A DNA stretch of 64,000 nt from Actinomycetota bacterium (lineage in GTDB: Bacteria > Actinomycetota > Thermoleophilia > Solirubrobacterales > Solirubrobacteraceae), in the NCBI GenBank assembly GCA_018268595.1, contig JAFDWH010000016.1:1-64000 (forward strand). The letters run 5' to 3'. A program made the translations under genes and the position numbers. Position 1 is the first letter of the stretch, and the number at the start of each line of letters is the position of its first letter. A model generated the notes under the pieces. It had not been told where the DNA came from. It did not search any database and saw only the letters and a program-made list of their open reading frames with translations. Of this stretch, positions 40,479-47,794 are shown one piece after another.

Positions 40479-41038
40479 ACGGGATCAAGGCGTCGCGCAC
40501 GCCCCGCCCCGGGCGCCTGCTCGCGCTCGACCAGGCCGGGCACCTGCCTGCGAGCGTCTTCAGCCCGAGCATGCGCGGTCCGCGGGGACCGCAGGGCCCG
40601 CCCGGGCCGGTGGCCACGATCACGAACCCGTACGTCTTCCGCGCGCACGCGGTCGCCGCGCAGGACACGCCGGCACCGGGCAGCATCCGCGTGCTGCTCG
40701 GCGGCGAGGACTTCGACCCGCACGGCGACTTTGACGCCGGCTCCTCAACCTACGTCGCGCCGGTCGACGGGACCTACCTGCTGATGGGCGCCGTCGCGCT
40801 GTCGAGCGCCGCGACCGGACGCGTCTTCGCGCAGCTCACGTCGAGTCGCGCCGGCATGCGCATCCGCGGCGACGACGACTCCGCGACGCCCTACCACGTG
40901 GCCGTCGTGACGGGCCTGATGCGCTTGCGCCGCGGCGACACCGTCGAGCTCGACCTGTACACCGCGCAGGCCAACACGATCATCGCGACAGAGGCGCTGA
41001 CGCAGTTCTCGGGCGCCCTGCTCGCCGCGGACGGCTGA
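40352..41038 (+). CDS. Collagen-like secreted protein with C1q-like head
   Basis: About 228 aa. Signal/anchor helix (PLVLSALAVAISLTGVGA), then the short block DAVRAVRRALFAQNAGAV-NGIKASRTP shared with the protein at 42403-43101, a short collagen run (GPRGPQGPPGP), and a C-terminal beta domain with AGSSTYVAPVDGTYLLMGAVAL typical of C1q/TNF-like jelly rolls. The start is uncertain: TTG here, or GTG/TTG at 40325/40328. No ribosome site is seen. Predicted cell-surface trimer. Confidence 0.72.
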   Translation: MRRRLPLVLSALAVAISLTGVGAADAVRAVRRALFAQNAGAVNGIKASRTPRPGRLLALDQAGHLPASVFSPSMRGPRGPQGPPGPVATITNPYVFRAHAVAAQDTPAPGSIRVLLGGEDFDPHGDFDAGSSTYVAPVDGTYLLMGAVALSSAATGRVFAQLTSSRAGMRIRGDDDSATPYHVAVVTGLMRLRRGDTVELDLYTAQANTIIATEALTQFSGALLAADG

Positions 41039-41078
41039 CCTTCGCACGGTGGACGATCGCCCGCGTACACTGCGCCGG

Positions 41079-42047
41079 ATGTCGGGGTCTTGGGGTGCGC
41101 GCGCGTCGCGCCTGCTGACGCTCCTGCTGCTCCTCGCGGCCGCCGGCGCACCGGTCGCGCTCGCGGCAGCCGACACCGTCCTGGTGGGGACCCCGGGCAA
41201 CGACGTGATCGTCGGCGGGAGCGCCGACGAGGCGATCTACGGAGGCGCCGGCAACGACACGCTGTCGGGCGGCGCCGGGAACGACGAGCTCGACGGCGGC
41301 CCCGGTGCCGACATCCTCAACGGCGGGCCGGGAAGCGACGTCGTCTCCTACTCCGGCACGCTGCCCGTCAAGGTCACGCTCGACGGCGTGGCCAACGACG
41401 GCACTGCCGGCGAGGGCGACAACGTCGGCAGCGACGTCGAGGACATCTTCGGCGGCGACGGCGACGACAAGCTCGTCGGCAGCCGCGCCGCCAACACGAT
41501 CGACGGCGGCGCGGGCGACGACACGATCGACGGCGGCGCCGGCAGCGACCGCATCTACGGCGGCGCCGGCAACGACACGATCGACGCGCGCGACGGCGGT
41601 CCTGACCGGGTCGACTGCGGGCCGGGCGTCGACGAGGCGATCGTCGACGCGGTCGACGTCGTCGTCGGCTGCGAGCACCAGGCGCTGCCGCCCTCGACGC
41701 CGCCGATGCGCCTCTCGAAGCTGTTCCCCCAGGACGGACGCATCGGCTCGCTGCTGCTCGCGGGGGTCCTGCAGGGCTCGCGCGTCGTCGTCGCCTGCCG
41801 CACGCAGTGCCGTCCGGCCGGCTCCCCGCGTCGCGCGATCGTGCGCCTGCGCCACGCGCACCCCCGTGACGGCGCCATCCGACTCGCGTTGCCGCATGCG
41901 CCGGGACTCGTCGCCGGCACGACGTTCGAGATCGGCGTCGCCGCGCCGCGCGCGAGCATCCGCTGCAGCGTCTATCGCCTCTCCGTCCCGCTCCGCACCG
42001 TCGCGACGGTGCGCACGGCGTGCACGACCGTCGCGGCATCGAGATGA
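41079..42047 (+). CDS. Secreted RTX (haemolysin-type Ca2+-binding) repeat protein
   Basis: 322 aa. Signal peptide (LLTLLLLLAAAGAPVALA), then about eight GGxGxD nonapeptide-type repeats in two blocks (GGAGNDTLSGGAGNDELDGG; GGAGDDTIDGGAGSDRIYGG) at about 45-185, which should form a Ca2+-bound beta roll. A C-terminal domain of about 120 residues contains two cysteine-bearing strands (VACRTQCRPAG; RCSVYRLSV) and no known enzymatic motif. TACACT lies 7 nt before the ATG: probable leaderless promoter. No type I exporter is nearby. Confidence 0.85.
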   Translation: MSGSWGARASRLLTLLLLLAAAGAPVALAAADTVLVGTPGNDVIVGGSADEAIYGGAGNDTLSGGAGNDELDGGPGADILNGGPGSDVVSYSGTLPVKVTLDGVANDGTAGEGDNVGSDVEDIFGGDGDDKLVGSRAANTIDGGAGDDTIDGGAGSDRIYGGAGNDTIDARDGGPDRVDCGPGVDEAIVDAVDVVVGCEHQALPPSTPPMRLSKLFPQDGRIGSLLLAGVLQGSRVVVACRTQCRPAGSPRRAIVRLRHAHPRDGAIRLALPHAPGLVAGTTFEIGVAAPRASIRCSVYRLSVPLRTVATVRTACTTVAASR

Positions 42048-42403
42048 CCGCCGCCGCACCGCCCCGTCGACGCCCGCTCGTGCCAGCGCTGCTCGGCGCC
42101 CTCGCCGCGCTCACGCTGTTCGCCGCCGGCTACCTGCTCGCGCCGGCGGGCAGCGGGCATGCCGTAGAAGCGCGCCGCTTCGCGCCGCTGCCGAGCGCCG
42201 CGCCGCCGCGGATCGCACTGCCGCGGCCGTTGCGCACGCTCCCGCCGCTGCCCGCGCCACCGCGCTCGGCCCCAGCCCCCGTGAGCGCGCCGGCCTACAG
42301 CCCGGCCGCCCCGGTGGCCGCTCCCGCGCCCGCACCGCAGCCCTCCCACCCGTCGAGCCCGCCGCTGCCGCCGGTTCCCTCATGCATCGGACCGGACTGC
42401 TGA
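42044..42403 (+). CDS. Small membrane-anchored Pro/Ala-rich protein
   Basis: 119 aa: N-terminal membrane helix (LVPALLGALAALTLFAAGYLLA, about 12-33) and a long Pro/Ala-rich extracytoplasmic stalk ending SCIGPDC, where two Cys could form a disulfide. ATGA overlap with the RTX gene. The stop shares one base with the start of the collagen-like gene (TGATG). Same layout as the 71-aa protein at 39578-39793, suggesting a duplicated unit. Confidence 0.65.
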   Translation: MTAAAPPRRRPLVPALLGALAALTLFAAGYLLAPAGSGHAVEARRFAPLPSAAPPRIALPRPLRTLPPLPAPPRSAPAPVSAPAYSPAAPVAAPAPAPQPSHPSSPPLPPVPSCIGPDC

Positions 42404-43101
42404 TGCGAGGCCGCGGGAGAGCGCGGCGCCTGCTGCGGGCGCTGAGCGACGCGCGCGTGATCGCATGCGTCGCGCTGTTGGTGGCGCTCACCGGCGTGAC
42501 GCCGGCCGACGCCGTGCGCGCCGCACGCAACGCGCTGTTCGCGCGCAACGCCGGCGCCGTCGACGGGATCAGCGCGAGCCGCACGCCGCACGCCCGTCGC
42601 CTCCTGCCGCTCGGCGCCGACGGGCGCTTCCCCGCGAGCGTCGTGCCGCCCGGCCCGCGCGGGCCGCGCGGCGTGCAGGGGCCGGCGGGAGCGCGTGGAC
42701 CGTCCGACGCCCGCGTCGACAGCCGCGCCGACGTCCCGATCTCACCCAACCTGCGCGTGCCGGTCGAGGTCGGGGCGCTGCCCGGGCTCGCGCCCGGCAG
42801 CTATCTCGTGCTGTTCACGAGCGCCGCGCACTACCGCGAGCCGAACCGCGACATGTACGTCGTCTGCGAGACGCGCCTGAACGGCAGAGTGATCAAGTCG
42901 ACGCACGTCATCGTCGGCGAGGTCGCCGAGGCGGACGGCAACGTCGGCATCAGCAGCACGGTCCCCGTCACGATCAGCGACCGCAGCGACCTGTCCGTCA
43001 CCTGCTGGGGCGATCAGACGGCGACGAGCCCCGACGGGCGGGCCGTGATGATCCAGCCGACGCTGTCCGCGCTCAGCGTCGGCAGCCTCACGCTCGGCTG
43101 A
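42403..43101 (+). CDS. Collagen-like secreted protein
   Basis: 232 aa. Basic N-terminus, membrane/signal helix (VIACVALLVALTGVTPA), the shared block DAVRAARNALFARNAGAV-DGISASRTP, a collagen run (GPRGPRGVQGPAGARGP), then a beta-rich C-terminal head of about 130 residues with YLVLFTSAAHY, VVCETRLNGRVI and LSVTCWGDQ. Translationally coupled to the preceding small membrane protein. The head differs from that of the protein at 40352. Confidence 0.78.
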   Translation: MRGRGRARRLLRALSDARVIACVALLVALTGVTPADAVRAARNALFARNAGAVDGISASRTPHARRLLPLGADGRFPASVVPPGPRGPRGVQGPAGARGPSDARVDSRADVPISPNLRVPVEVGALPGLAPGSYLVLFTSAAHYREPNRDMYVVCETRLNGRVIKSTHVIVGEVAEADGNVGISSTVPVTISDRSDLSVTCWGDQTATSPDGRAVMIQPTLSALSVGSLTLG

Positions 43102-43114
43102 CCGGCGGCACGCG

Positions 43115-45034
43115 ATGCTCCAGGTCGGCGAGACGCTCGCGGGCTACCGCGTCGAGGAGATGGTCGGGATCGGCGGCATGGCGATCGTCTACCGCGCACG
43201 CCAGCTCTCGCTCGACCGCGCGGTCGCCCTCAAGGTCCTCTCCTCGACGCTCGTCGGCAACCGCGCGTTCCGCGAGCGCTTCCGGCTCGAGGGACGCCAT
43301 GCGGCCGCGCTCGAGCACCCCAACATCATCCCGGTCTACGAGGCCGGCGAGTCGAACGGGTTGATGTTCATCGCGATGCGGCTGGTCGACGGGCCGACGC
43401 TCGCCGAGTTGACGACGAGCCCCGGCATCAGCGGCGGGGAGACGCTGCGGATCCTCGGCGCGATCGCCGGCGCGCTGGACGCCGCGCACGGCGCCGGCCT
43501 CGTCCATCGCGACGTGAAGCCGCAGAACATCCTGCTGACCCGCGGCGAGCACCCGTACCTCACCGACTTCGGCATCACGAAGGGGCCGCAGAGCGCCGGG
43601 CTGACGCGCACCGGCGACTTCGTCGGCAGCCTCACCTGCGTGGCGCCCGAGCAGATCGAGGGCAAGGAGGTGACGGCCGCGACCGACGTGTACGCGCTCG
43701 CCTGCGTGCTGTTCCACTGCCTCACGGGAACCCAGCCGTACCCGCGCGACACCGACGCCGCGCTGATGCATGCGCATCTCACCGCTCCGCCACCGACGTT
43801 CGCCGACCTGGGGATCGACGCGCCGCCCGCGCTCGACGCCGTCTTCCGCGCCGGCCTCGCGAAGGACCCTGCGCAGCGGCCGCCGTCGGCGTCGGCGCTC
43901 GTCGAGGCGTGCACCGCGGCGTTGGCGGAGCTCGGCGACGCGACGCTCCGGCGCAGCCCCGCCCTGCCGCCGCCAGCCGACGCAGCGGAGGAGCCGGCGG
44001 CGCCCGCTGCACAGGCGGCTGCGCCGCCGCCGACACCGCAGGCGCCGGTGTCCCCGCCGTCGCCGGTGTCCCCCACGGCCGCCGACCACCGCCACGCCGC
44101 CGCACCGGCGTCAGCGCCGGCTGCGGCGTCGTCCGCCCGCCGGCCGACGCGACACCTGCTCGCAGCCGGCGCGCTGCTCGCCGCGCTCGCGCTGGCGCTC
44201 GCCGGATGGGCGCTCGGCCACGGCGCCGACGCGCCGCCGCCCGGCGTCGCCCGCTCGGCCGCGGTCCAGGTGCGCTACGAACGCAAGGTCTGGGCTCCCG
44301 CGGAGGCCCGCGGCGCGATCGACGGCCTGCCGCTGGAGCACCCGGTCGCGCTGCGCAGCGCGGACGGCACGCGGCTGCTCGCGGGGCGCCTGCACGCTCC
44401 CGCCCCCGGCTTCGACCCGCTGCCCGCCGCGCTCGCGCGCCGGCTCGCCGCGCAGGCACCGGCGCGCCGCGTCCACTGGGGGGCGCGCGCAGCCGTCGTG
44501 CACGCCGGCCGCGTGCGCGCCGGTGGCGCGCTGTGGCTCGCGCTGCTGCCGGACGAGCGCGGCTGGACCGCCGTCGCCTGCGAGGCGCCGCGTGCACGCG
44601 CGAGCGCCGGCTGCGAGACGGTCGCGACGGCGCTGCGCGCGCGCGACGCGGAGCCGGTCCCGCTGGGTCCCTCGGCCGCCACGGCGGCCGCGGTGAACGC
44701 CGCCGTCAAGCGAATCGACGCGGCCGCGCGCACGGGGCTCGCAGCGCATGCGACGACGGCGCGCGCCCGCGCCGCCCGCGGGCTCGCGCGCGCGTACGCC
44801 GCCGCAGCGCACGACCTCGGGCGCTTCCACGCGCGCGCGCAGGAGCACGCGCTGGTCGGCGCGCTCACGGCGGCGCTGCACAGCCAGGCGGGCGCGTTCG
44901 CGCGCCTCGCGCGAGCCGCCGCGCGCACGGAGCGACCGGCATACAATCAGGCGCGTCTCGCACTGAGAAGCGGTGCAAAACGGCTCGACGCGGCGCTGCG
45001 CGCGTTCGGGCAAGCCGGCTACCGCACCCGCTGA
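43115..45034 (+). CDS. Transmembrane Ser/Thr protein kinase (PknB-type)
   Basis: 639 aa. Complete Hanks-type kinase at about 10-270: Gly loop VGIGGMAIVY, Lys40 (VALKVL), Glu59, HRDVKPQN (131-138), DFG (151-153), then the activation segment with a possible phospho-site (GLTRTGDFVGS) and APEQIEG. Pro-rich linker, membrane helix (LLAAGALLAALALALAGWALG, about 350-370) and a 250-residue extracytoplasmic domain homologous to that of the pseudokinase. No PASTA repeats. Candidate targets include the FHA-bearing secretion ATPase and the GarA-like protein. Confidence 0.93.
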   Translation: MLQVGETLAGYRVEEMVGIGGMAIVYRARQLSLDRAVALKVLSSTLVGNRAFRERFRLEGRHAAALEHPNIIPVYEAGESNGLMFIAMRLVDGPTLAELTTSPGISGGETLRILGAIAGALDAAHGAGLVHRDVKPQNILLTRGEHPYLTDFGITKGPQSAGLTRTGDFVGSLTCVAPEQIEGKEVTAATDVYALACVLFHCLTGTQPYPRDTDAALMHAHLTAPPPTFADLGIDAPPALDAVFRAGLAKDPAQRPPSASALVEACTAALAELGDATLRRSPALPPPADAAEEPAAPAAQAAAPPPTPQAPVSPPSPVSPTAADHRHAAAPASAPAAASSARRPTRHLLAAGALLAALALALAGWALGHGADAPPPGVARSAAVQVRYERKVWAPAEARGAIDGLPLEHPVALRSADGTRLLAGRLHAPAPGFDPLPAALARRLAAQAPARRVHWGARAAVVHAGRVRAGGALWLALLPDERGWTAVACEAPRARASAGCETVATALRARDAEPVPLGPSAATAAAVNAAVKRIDAAARTGLAAHATTARARAARGLARAYAAAAHDLGRFHARAQEHALVGALTAALHSQAGAFARLARAAARTERPAYNQARLALRSGAKRLDAALRAFGQAGYRTR

Positions 45035-45044
45035 CCCCCTCCCC

Positions 45045-45692
45045 ATGCCGATCCGCCCCAGACTCTCCTACGCGAACGTGATGTCGACGCTCGCGGTCTT
45101 CCTCGCGCTCGGCGGAACGTCCTACGCGGTCGCCCGCAACAGCATCGGCACGCGCGAGCTGAAGGACAACGCGGTCACGTCGCGCAAGGTGCGCGACGGC
45201 GCGATCGGCCGCGCCGACCTCGCGCGCGGGATCGTGCAACCCGGCCCGCGCGGCCCGCGCGGCGCGCAGGGGCCGGTCGGACCCGTCGGGCCGAGCGAGG
45301 TCGTGCAGGTCGCCAACGAGGTGCACGTGCCGATCCCCTCCCAGGCCGGCGGCCAGGCAGTGCCCGCGACGGTCACGCTCAAGCCCGGCGCATGGGTCCT
45401 CGAGGCGGAGGCATCGGTCATCTACCAACCGCCCAGCCCGGGCAGCGAGTGGTACTCATGCCTCCTGCGCACCGCCGCCGGCCAGACGCTCGGCCGCGGC
45501 CTCGAGCGCGTTGGAACCGACGCGCTCGGCGCGCTCGCGGGCAACATCGCCGTCCGCGGCGCCGCGACGTTCGACACGCCGACCCAGGTGCTCTTCCTCT
45601 GCGAGCACCCCTCCACGATTCCAGGGCCTCCCGCGCACACGGAGTCCGCGACGCTCACCGCGACGCACGTCGGCTCCGTCGAGCTGCACTAG
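45045..45692 (+). CDS. Collagen-like secreted protein
   Basis: 215 aa. Signal/anchor helix near the start (VMSTLAVFLALGGTSYAVA), then the short-motif block NSIGTRELKDNAVTSRKVRDGAIGRADL, a collagen run (GPRGPRGAQGPVGPVGP), and a C-terminal beta domain of about 130 residues. The pre-collagen block differs from the other two collagen-like proteins here, so it is a separate subfamily. 10 nt after the kinase stop; convergent with the SRPBCC gene. Confidence 0.8.
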   Translation: MPIRPRLSYANVMSTLAVFLALGGTSYAVARNSIGTRELKDNAVTSRKVRDGAIGRADLARGIVQPGPRGPRGAQGPVGPVGPSEVVQVANEVHVPIPSQAGGQAVPATVTLKPGAWVLEAEASVIYQPPSPGSEWYSCLLRTAAGQTLGRGLERVGTDALGALAGNIAVRGAATFDTPTQVLFLCEHPSTIPGPPAHTESATLTATHVGSVELH

Positions 45693-46147
45693 CCGTCGGC
45701 AGCGTCGCCGGCCACCGCCCGCTCCAGCCCCTCCAGCGCCTCGCCGAGCTGCCGCCGCGCCGCACGCCCGAACAGGAACGGCACGAGCCGCGACCAGCCG
45801 CGCAGCTGCTGGCGCAGCTCGATCGTCGCCGCCGTCGCCGCGCCGCCGTCCGCCGGCGCCAGCTCGATCGCCGTCTGCGCCCGCGCCAGCAGCCCCTCGA
45901 ACGGGGTCCCCGCCAGCTCCTGCTCCCACCGCAGCAGCCGCAGCTCGACCGTCTCGACGATGCGGAAGTCGGCGCGCACGGGCCGCCCGCGCGCGCTGAT
46001 CATCACCTGCGTGAAGCGGCCGTCGCGGGCGCCCTCGACGCGCTGCACGCGCGGCCACCAGCGCGCCTGGTGCCACGGGTCCGCGACGACGTCCCAGACG
46101 ACCTGCGGCGAGGCGGCGAGCGTGCGGCTGACGCGCGTCGTCGGCAA
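45689..46147 (-). CDS. SRPBCC (START-like) family protein
   Basis: 152-aa helix-grip protein of the polyketide cyclase/dehydrase type: TRVSRTLAASPQVVWDVVADPWHQARWWPRV at the N-terminus and a long C-terminal helix (GRAARRQLGEALEGLERAV). It probably binds a hydrophobic ligand. The start is TTG; a GTG-like start further in is possible. The 3' end overlaps the collagen-like gene on the opposite strand by 4 nt. Confidence 0.8.
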   Translation of the reverse strand: MPTTRVSRTLAASPQVVWDVVADPWHQARWWPRVQRVEGARDGRFTQVMISARGRPVRADFRIVETVELRLLRWEQELAGTPFEGLLARAQTAIELAPADGGAATAATIELRQQLRGWSRLVPFLFGRAARRQLGEALEGLERAVAGDAADG

Positions 46148-46170
46148 GGCGCGCGCGTCCCTTCCGGCGT

Positions 46171-46962
46171 TCAGCCCGCGATGTTGCGCAGGTCGCGTAT
46201 CAGCAGCAGGTGCTTCAGGTAGGTCGCGACGGCGGCGAGGTTCTCGAGCGTCTCGACCGCCTCTCTGCGCCGCTCCGGGTTGCGCGAGCGCAGCGCCGGG
46301 GCGAGGATCTGCTGCAAGAGCGCCGCCTCGCGGTCGGCGGAGGTGCGGAAGACGCGCAGGTTGCGCCCGGCGACGCCGTACCTGGCCAGCTCGGCGACCG
46401 CGCGCACGATCTCGCGCTCGGTCTCGTCGTAGTAGCGCACGCCCGCGCGCTGCTCGCCTCTGATGACGCCGAACTCCTCCAGCTCGTGCACGAGTCTCGG
46501 CTGCGCGCCGGTCTCCTCGACGACGTCGTCGAGCGAGTAGACCGCGCCCGGCCCCTTCACCGCGACGGCCGTGCGCCGCAGGTGGCGGATGTCCGGTCTC
46601 TGCGAGGCGGCGGCGCCGCCGCTGCCGACGTCGCCGTCGGCGGCGCGGCCGCCCGCCAGCTCCTGGCGGATCACGCGCAGCGGCAGGAACTCGTCGCGCT
46701 GCAGCCGCAGGATCGTGCGCAGCCGCTGCACGTCGTTCTGCGTGTACAGGCGGTAGCCGCCCTGCGTGCGGCGCGGGGTCAGCAGCTTCTGGTCCTCGAG
46801 GTAGCGGATCTTCGAGATCGAGATGTCGGGGAACTCCTGCTTGAGCGCCTTGCAGACCGCGCCGATCGTGAGCGACTTCTGGCGCGGACGCGGCGCCTCC
46901 TCGGCGGCCTGCTCGCCGGCCGCCGGCTCGACGCTCGTGTCGGGAGTCGGTGCGGACGCCAT
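46171..46962 (-). CDS. ftsR: MerR-family regulator, FtsR/Rv1828-like
   Basis: 263 aa. N-terminal MerR winged HTH at about 30-105 (LTIGAVCKALKQEFPDISISKIRYLEDQKLLTP, YTQNDVQRLRTILRLQ), then a second domain of about 130 residues starting VYSLDDVVEETGAQPRLVHELEEFGVI. This two-domain form and its position directly behind a GarA-like gene match Mycobacterium Rv1828 and Corynebacterium FtsR, which regulate cell division and metabolism. TGATG overlap with the GarA-like gene. Confidence 0.82.
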   Translation of the reverse strand: MASAPTPDTSVEPAAGEQAAEEAPRPRQKSLTIGAVCKALKQEFPDISISKIRYLEDQKLLTPRRTQGGYRLYTQNDVQRLRTILRLQRDEFLPLRVIRQELAGGRAADGDVGSGGAAASQRPDIRHLRRTAVAVKGPGAVYSLDDVVEETGAQPRLVHELEEFGVIRGEQRAGVRYYDETEREIVRAVAELARYGVAGRNLRVFRTSADREAALLQQILAPALRSRNPERRREAVETLENLAAVATYLKHLLLIRDLRNIAG

Positions 46963-47432
46963 CAGCGCGACAGGTAGGCGAGCTTGTACTTGCCGATCTG
47001 CAGCTCGTCGCCGTCCTGCAGCCGGTGCGACTCGATCCGCGCGCGGTTCACGTAGGTGCCGTTGAGCGAGCCGCAGTCGTCGAGGTACCAGTCGTCGCCG
47101 CGGCGCACGAGCAGTGCGTGGTCGCGCGAGACGGTCACGTCGTCGAGGAACACGTCGCTGTCGGGGCGGCGGCCGATCGTGAGGCGCTCGCCGTCGATCG
47201 CGAAGCTCTCGCCGGCGCGCCCGCCGCCGGAGCGGATCACCAGCGCGGCGCCACGCGCGACGACCTGGTCGAGCTGCACCGGCTCGATCTCGCCCGTCTC
47301 GCCGATGCGGTACGTGGCGGTCGTCTCGTGGTTCGCGCCGCCTTCGGCGACGGCCAGGAAGGCGCCGCACTTCTGGCAGTAGTTGGCTCCGATCGCGTTC
47401 GCGAAGCCGCACTCGGGGCAGTGGAGCGCCAC
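46962..47432 (-). CDS. garA: GarA-like FHA protein with N-terminal zinc ribbon
   Basis: 156 aa. Zinc ribbon Cys5/8/19/22 (CPECG, YCQKCG), then HETTATYR with the T-T pair at 37-38 that corresponds to the kinase-phosphorylated ETT motif of GarA/OdhI, and an FHA domain at about 80-150 (LTIGRRPDSDVFL, SRDHAL, LNGTYVN). GarA/OdhI inhibit 2-oxoglutarate dehydrogenase when unphosphorylated and fold onto themselves when phosphorylated. The zinc ribbon is an addition to the mycobacterial form. GTG start with AGGAGG upstream. Next to an ftsR-like gene, as in mycobacteria. Confidence 0.85.
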   Translation of the reverse strand: MALHCPECGFANAIGANYCQKCGAFLAVAEGGANHETTATYRIGETGEIEPVQLDQVVARGAALVIRSGGGRAGESFAIDGERLTIGRRPDSDVFLDDVTVSRDHALLVRRGDDWYLDDCGSLNGTYVNRARIESHRLQDGDELQIGKYKLAYLSR

Positions 47433-47466
47433 GGGTCCTCCTGCGCTGGGCCGGCGCGGCCGCGCG

Positions 47467-47730
47467 CTACTCCTCGTCTTCCGGCTTCGGCCCGCGGCCG
47501 GCGAGGATGTTCGTGAGCTTCTCGACGTCCGCGCCGGAGAAAACGTCCTCCCCGCCTTCGTGCTTCTTGCGCAGGCGGTTGACCAGCTCGGCGCGCAGGA
47601 TGTCGATCTTGCCGTGGAGGATGCGGCGTCTATAGCTGATTTCCAGCTCCTCCTCGGTGAGCTGCTGGATGAGGTCCTTCAGCTCCTGATCGCTCAGCGA
47701 GCCAAGGTCCGGGAAGGTGTCCATCGTCAC
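47467..47730 (-). CDS. rsiG: RsiG-like c-di-GMP-binding anti-sigma protein
   Basis: 87-aa antiparallel coiled-coil protein. The c-di-GMP signature of RsiG, E-x3-S-x2-R-x3-Q-x3-D, is present as E28-S32-R35-H39-D43 (ELEISYRRRILHGKID) with His for Gln. In Streptomyces, RsiG holds the sporulation sigma factor WhiG when loaded with c-di-GMP; single-motif homologues act as homodimers. The partner sigma is not in the window. The GTG start has GGAG 7 nt upstream; an ATG two codons later is the alternative. Confidence 0.82.
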   Translation of the reverse strand: MTMDTFPDLGSLSDQELKDLIQQLTEEELEISYRRRILHGKIDILRAELVNRLRKKHEGGEDVFSGADVEKLTNILAGRGPKPEDEE

Positions 47731-47794
47731 GCTGTGTCTCCGATCCTCATGCTGGGACCGGCGAGTATAGCCGCGCGCGAGCGCAACCTCAACG

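Noticed and set aside
41200-41590. Nucleotide-level repeats taken as a CRISPR or tandem-repeat locus
   Set aside because: The periodicity comes from the 9-residue RTX protein repeats (GGxGxD), with no conserved direct repeat and spacer pattern.
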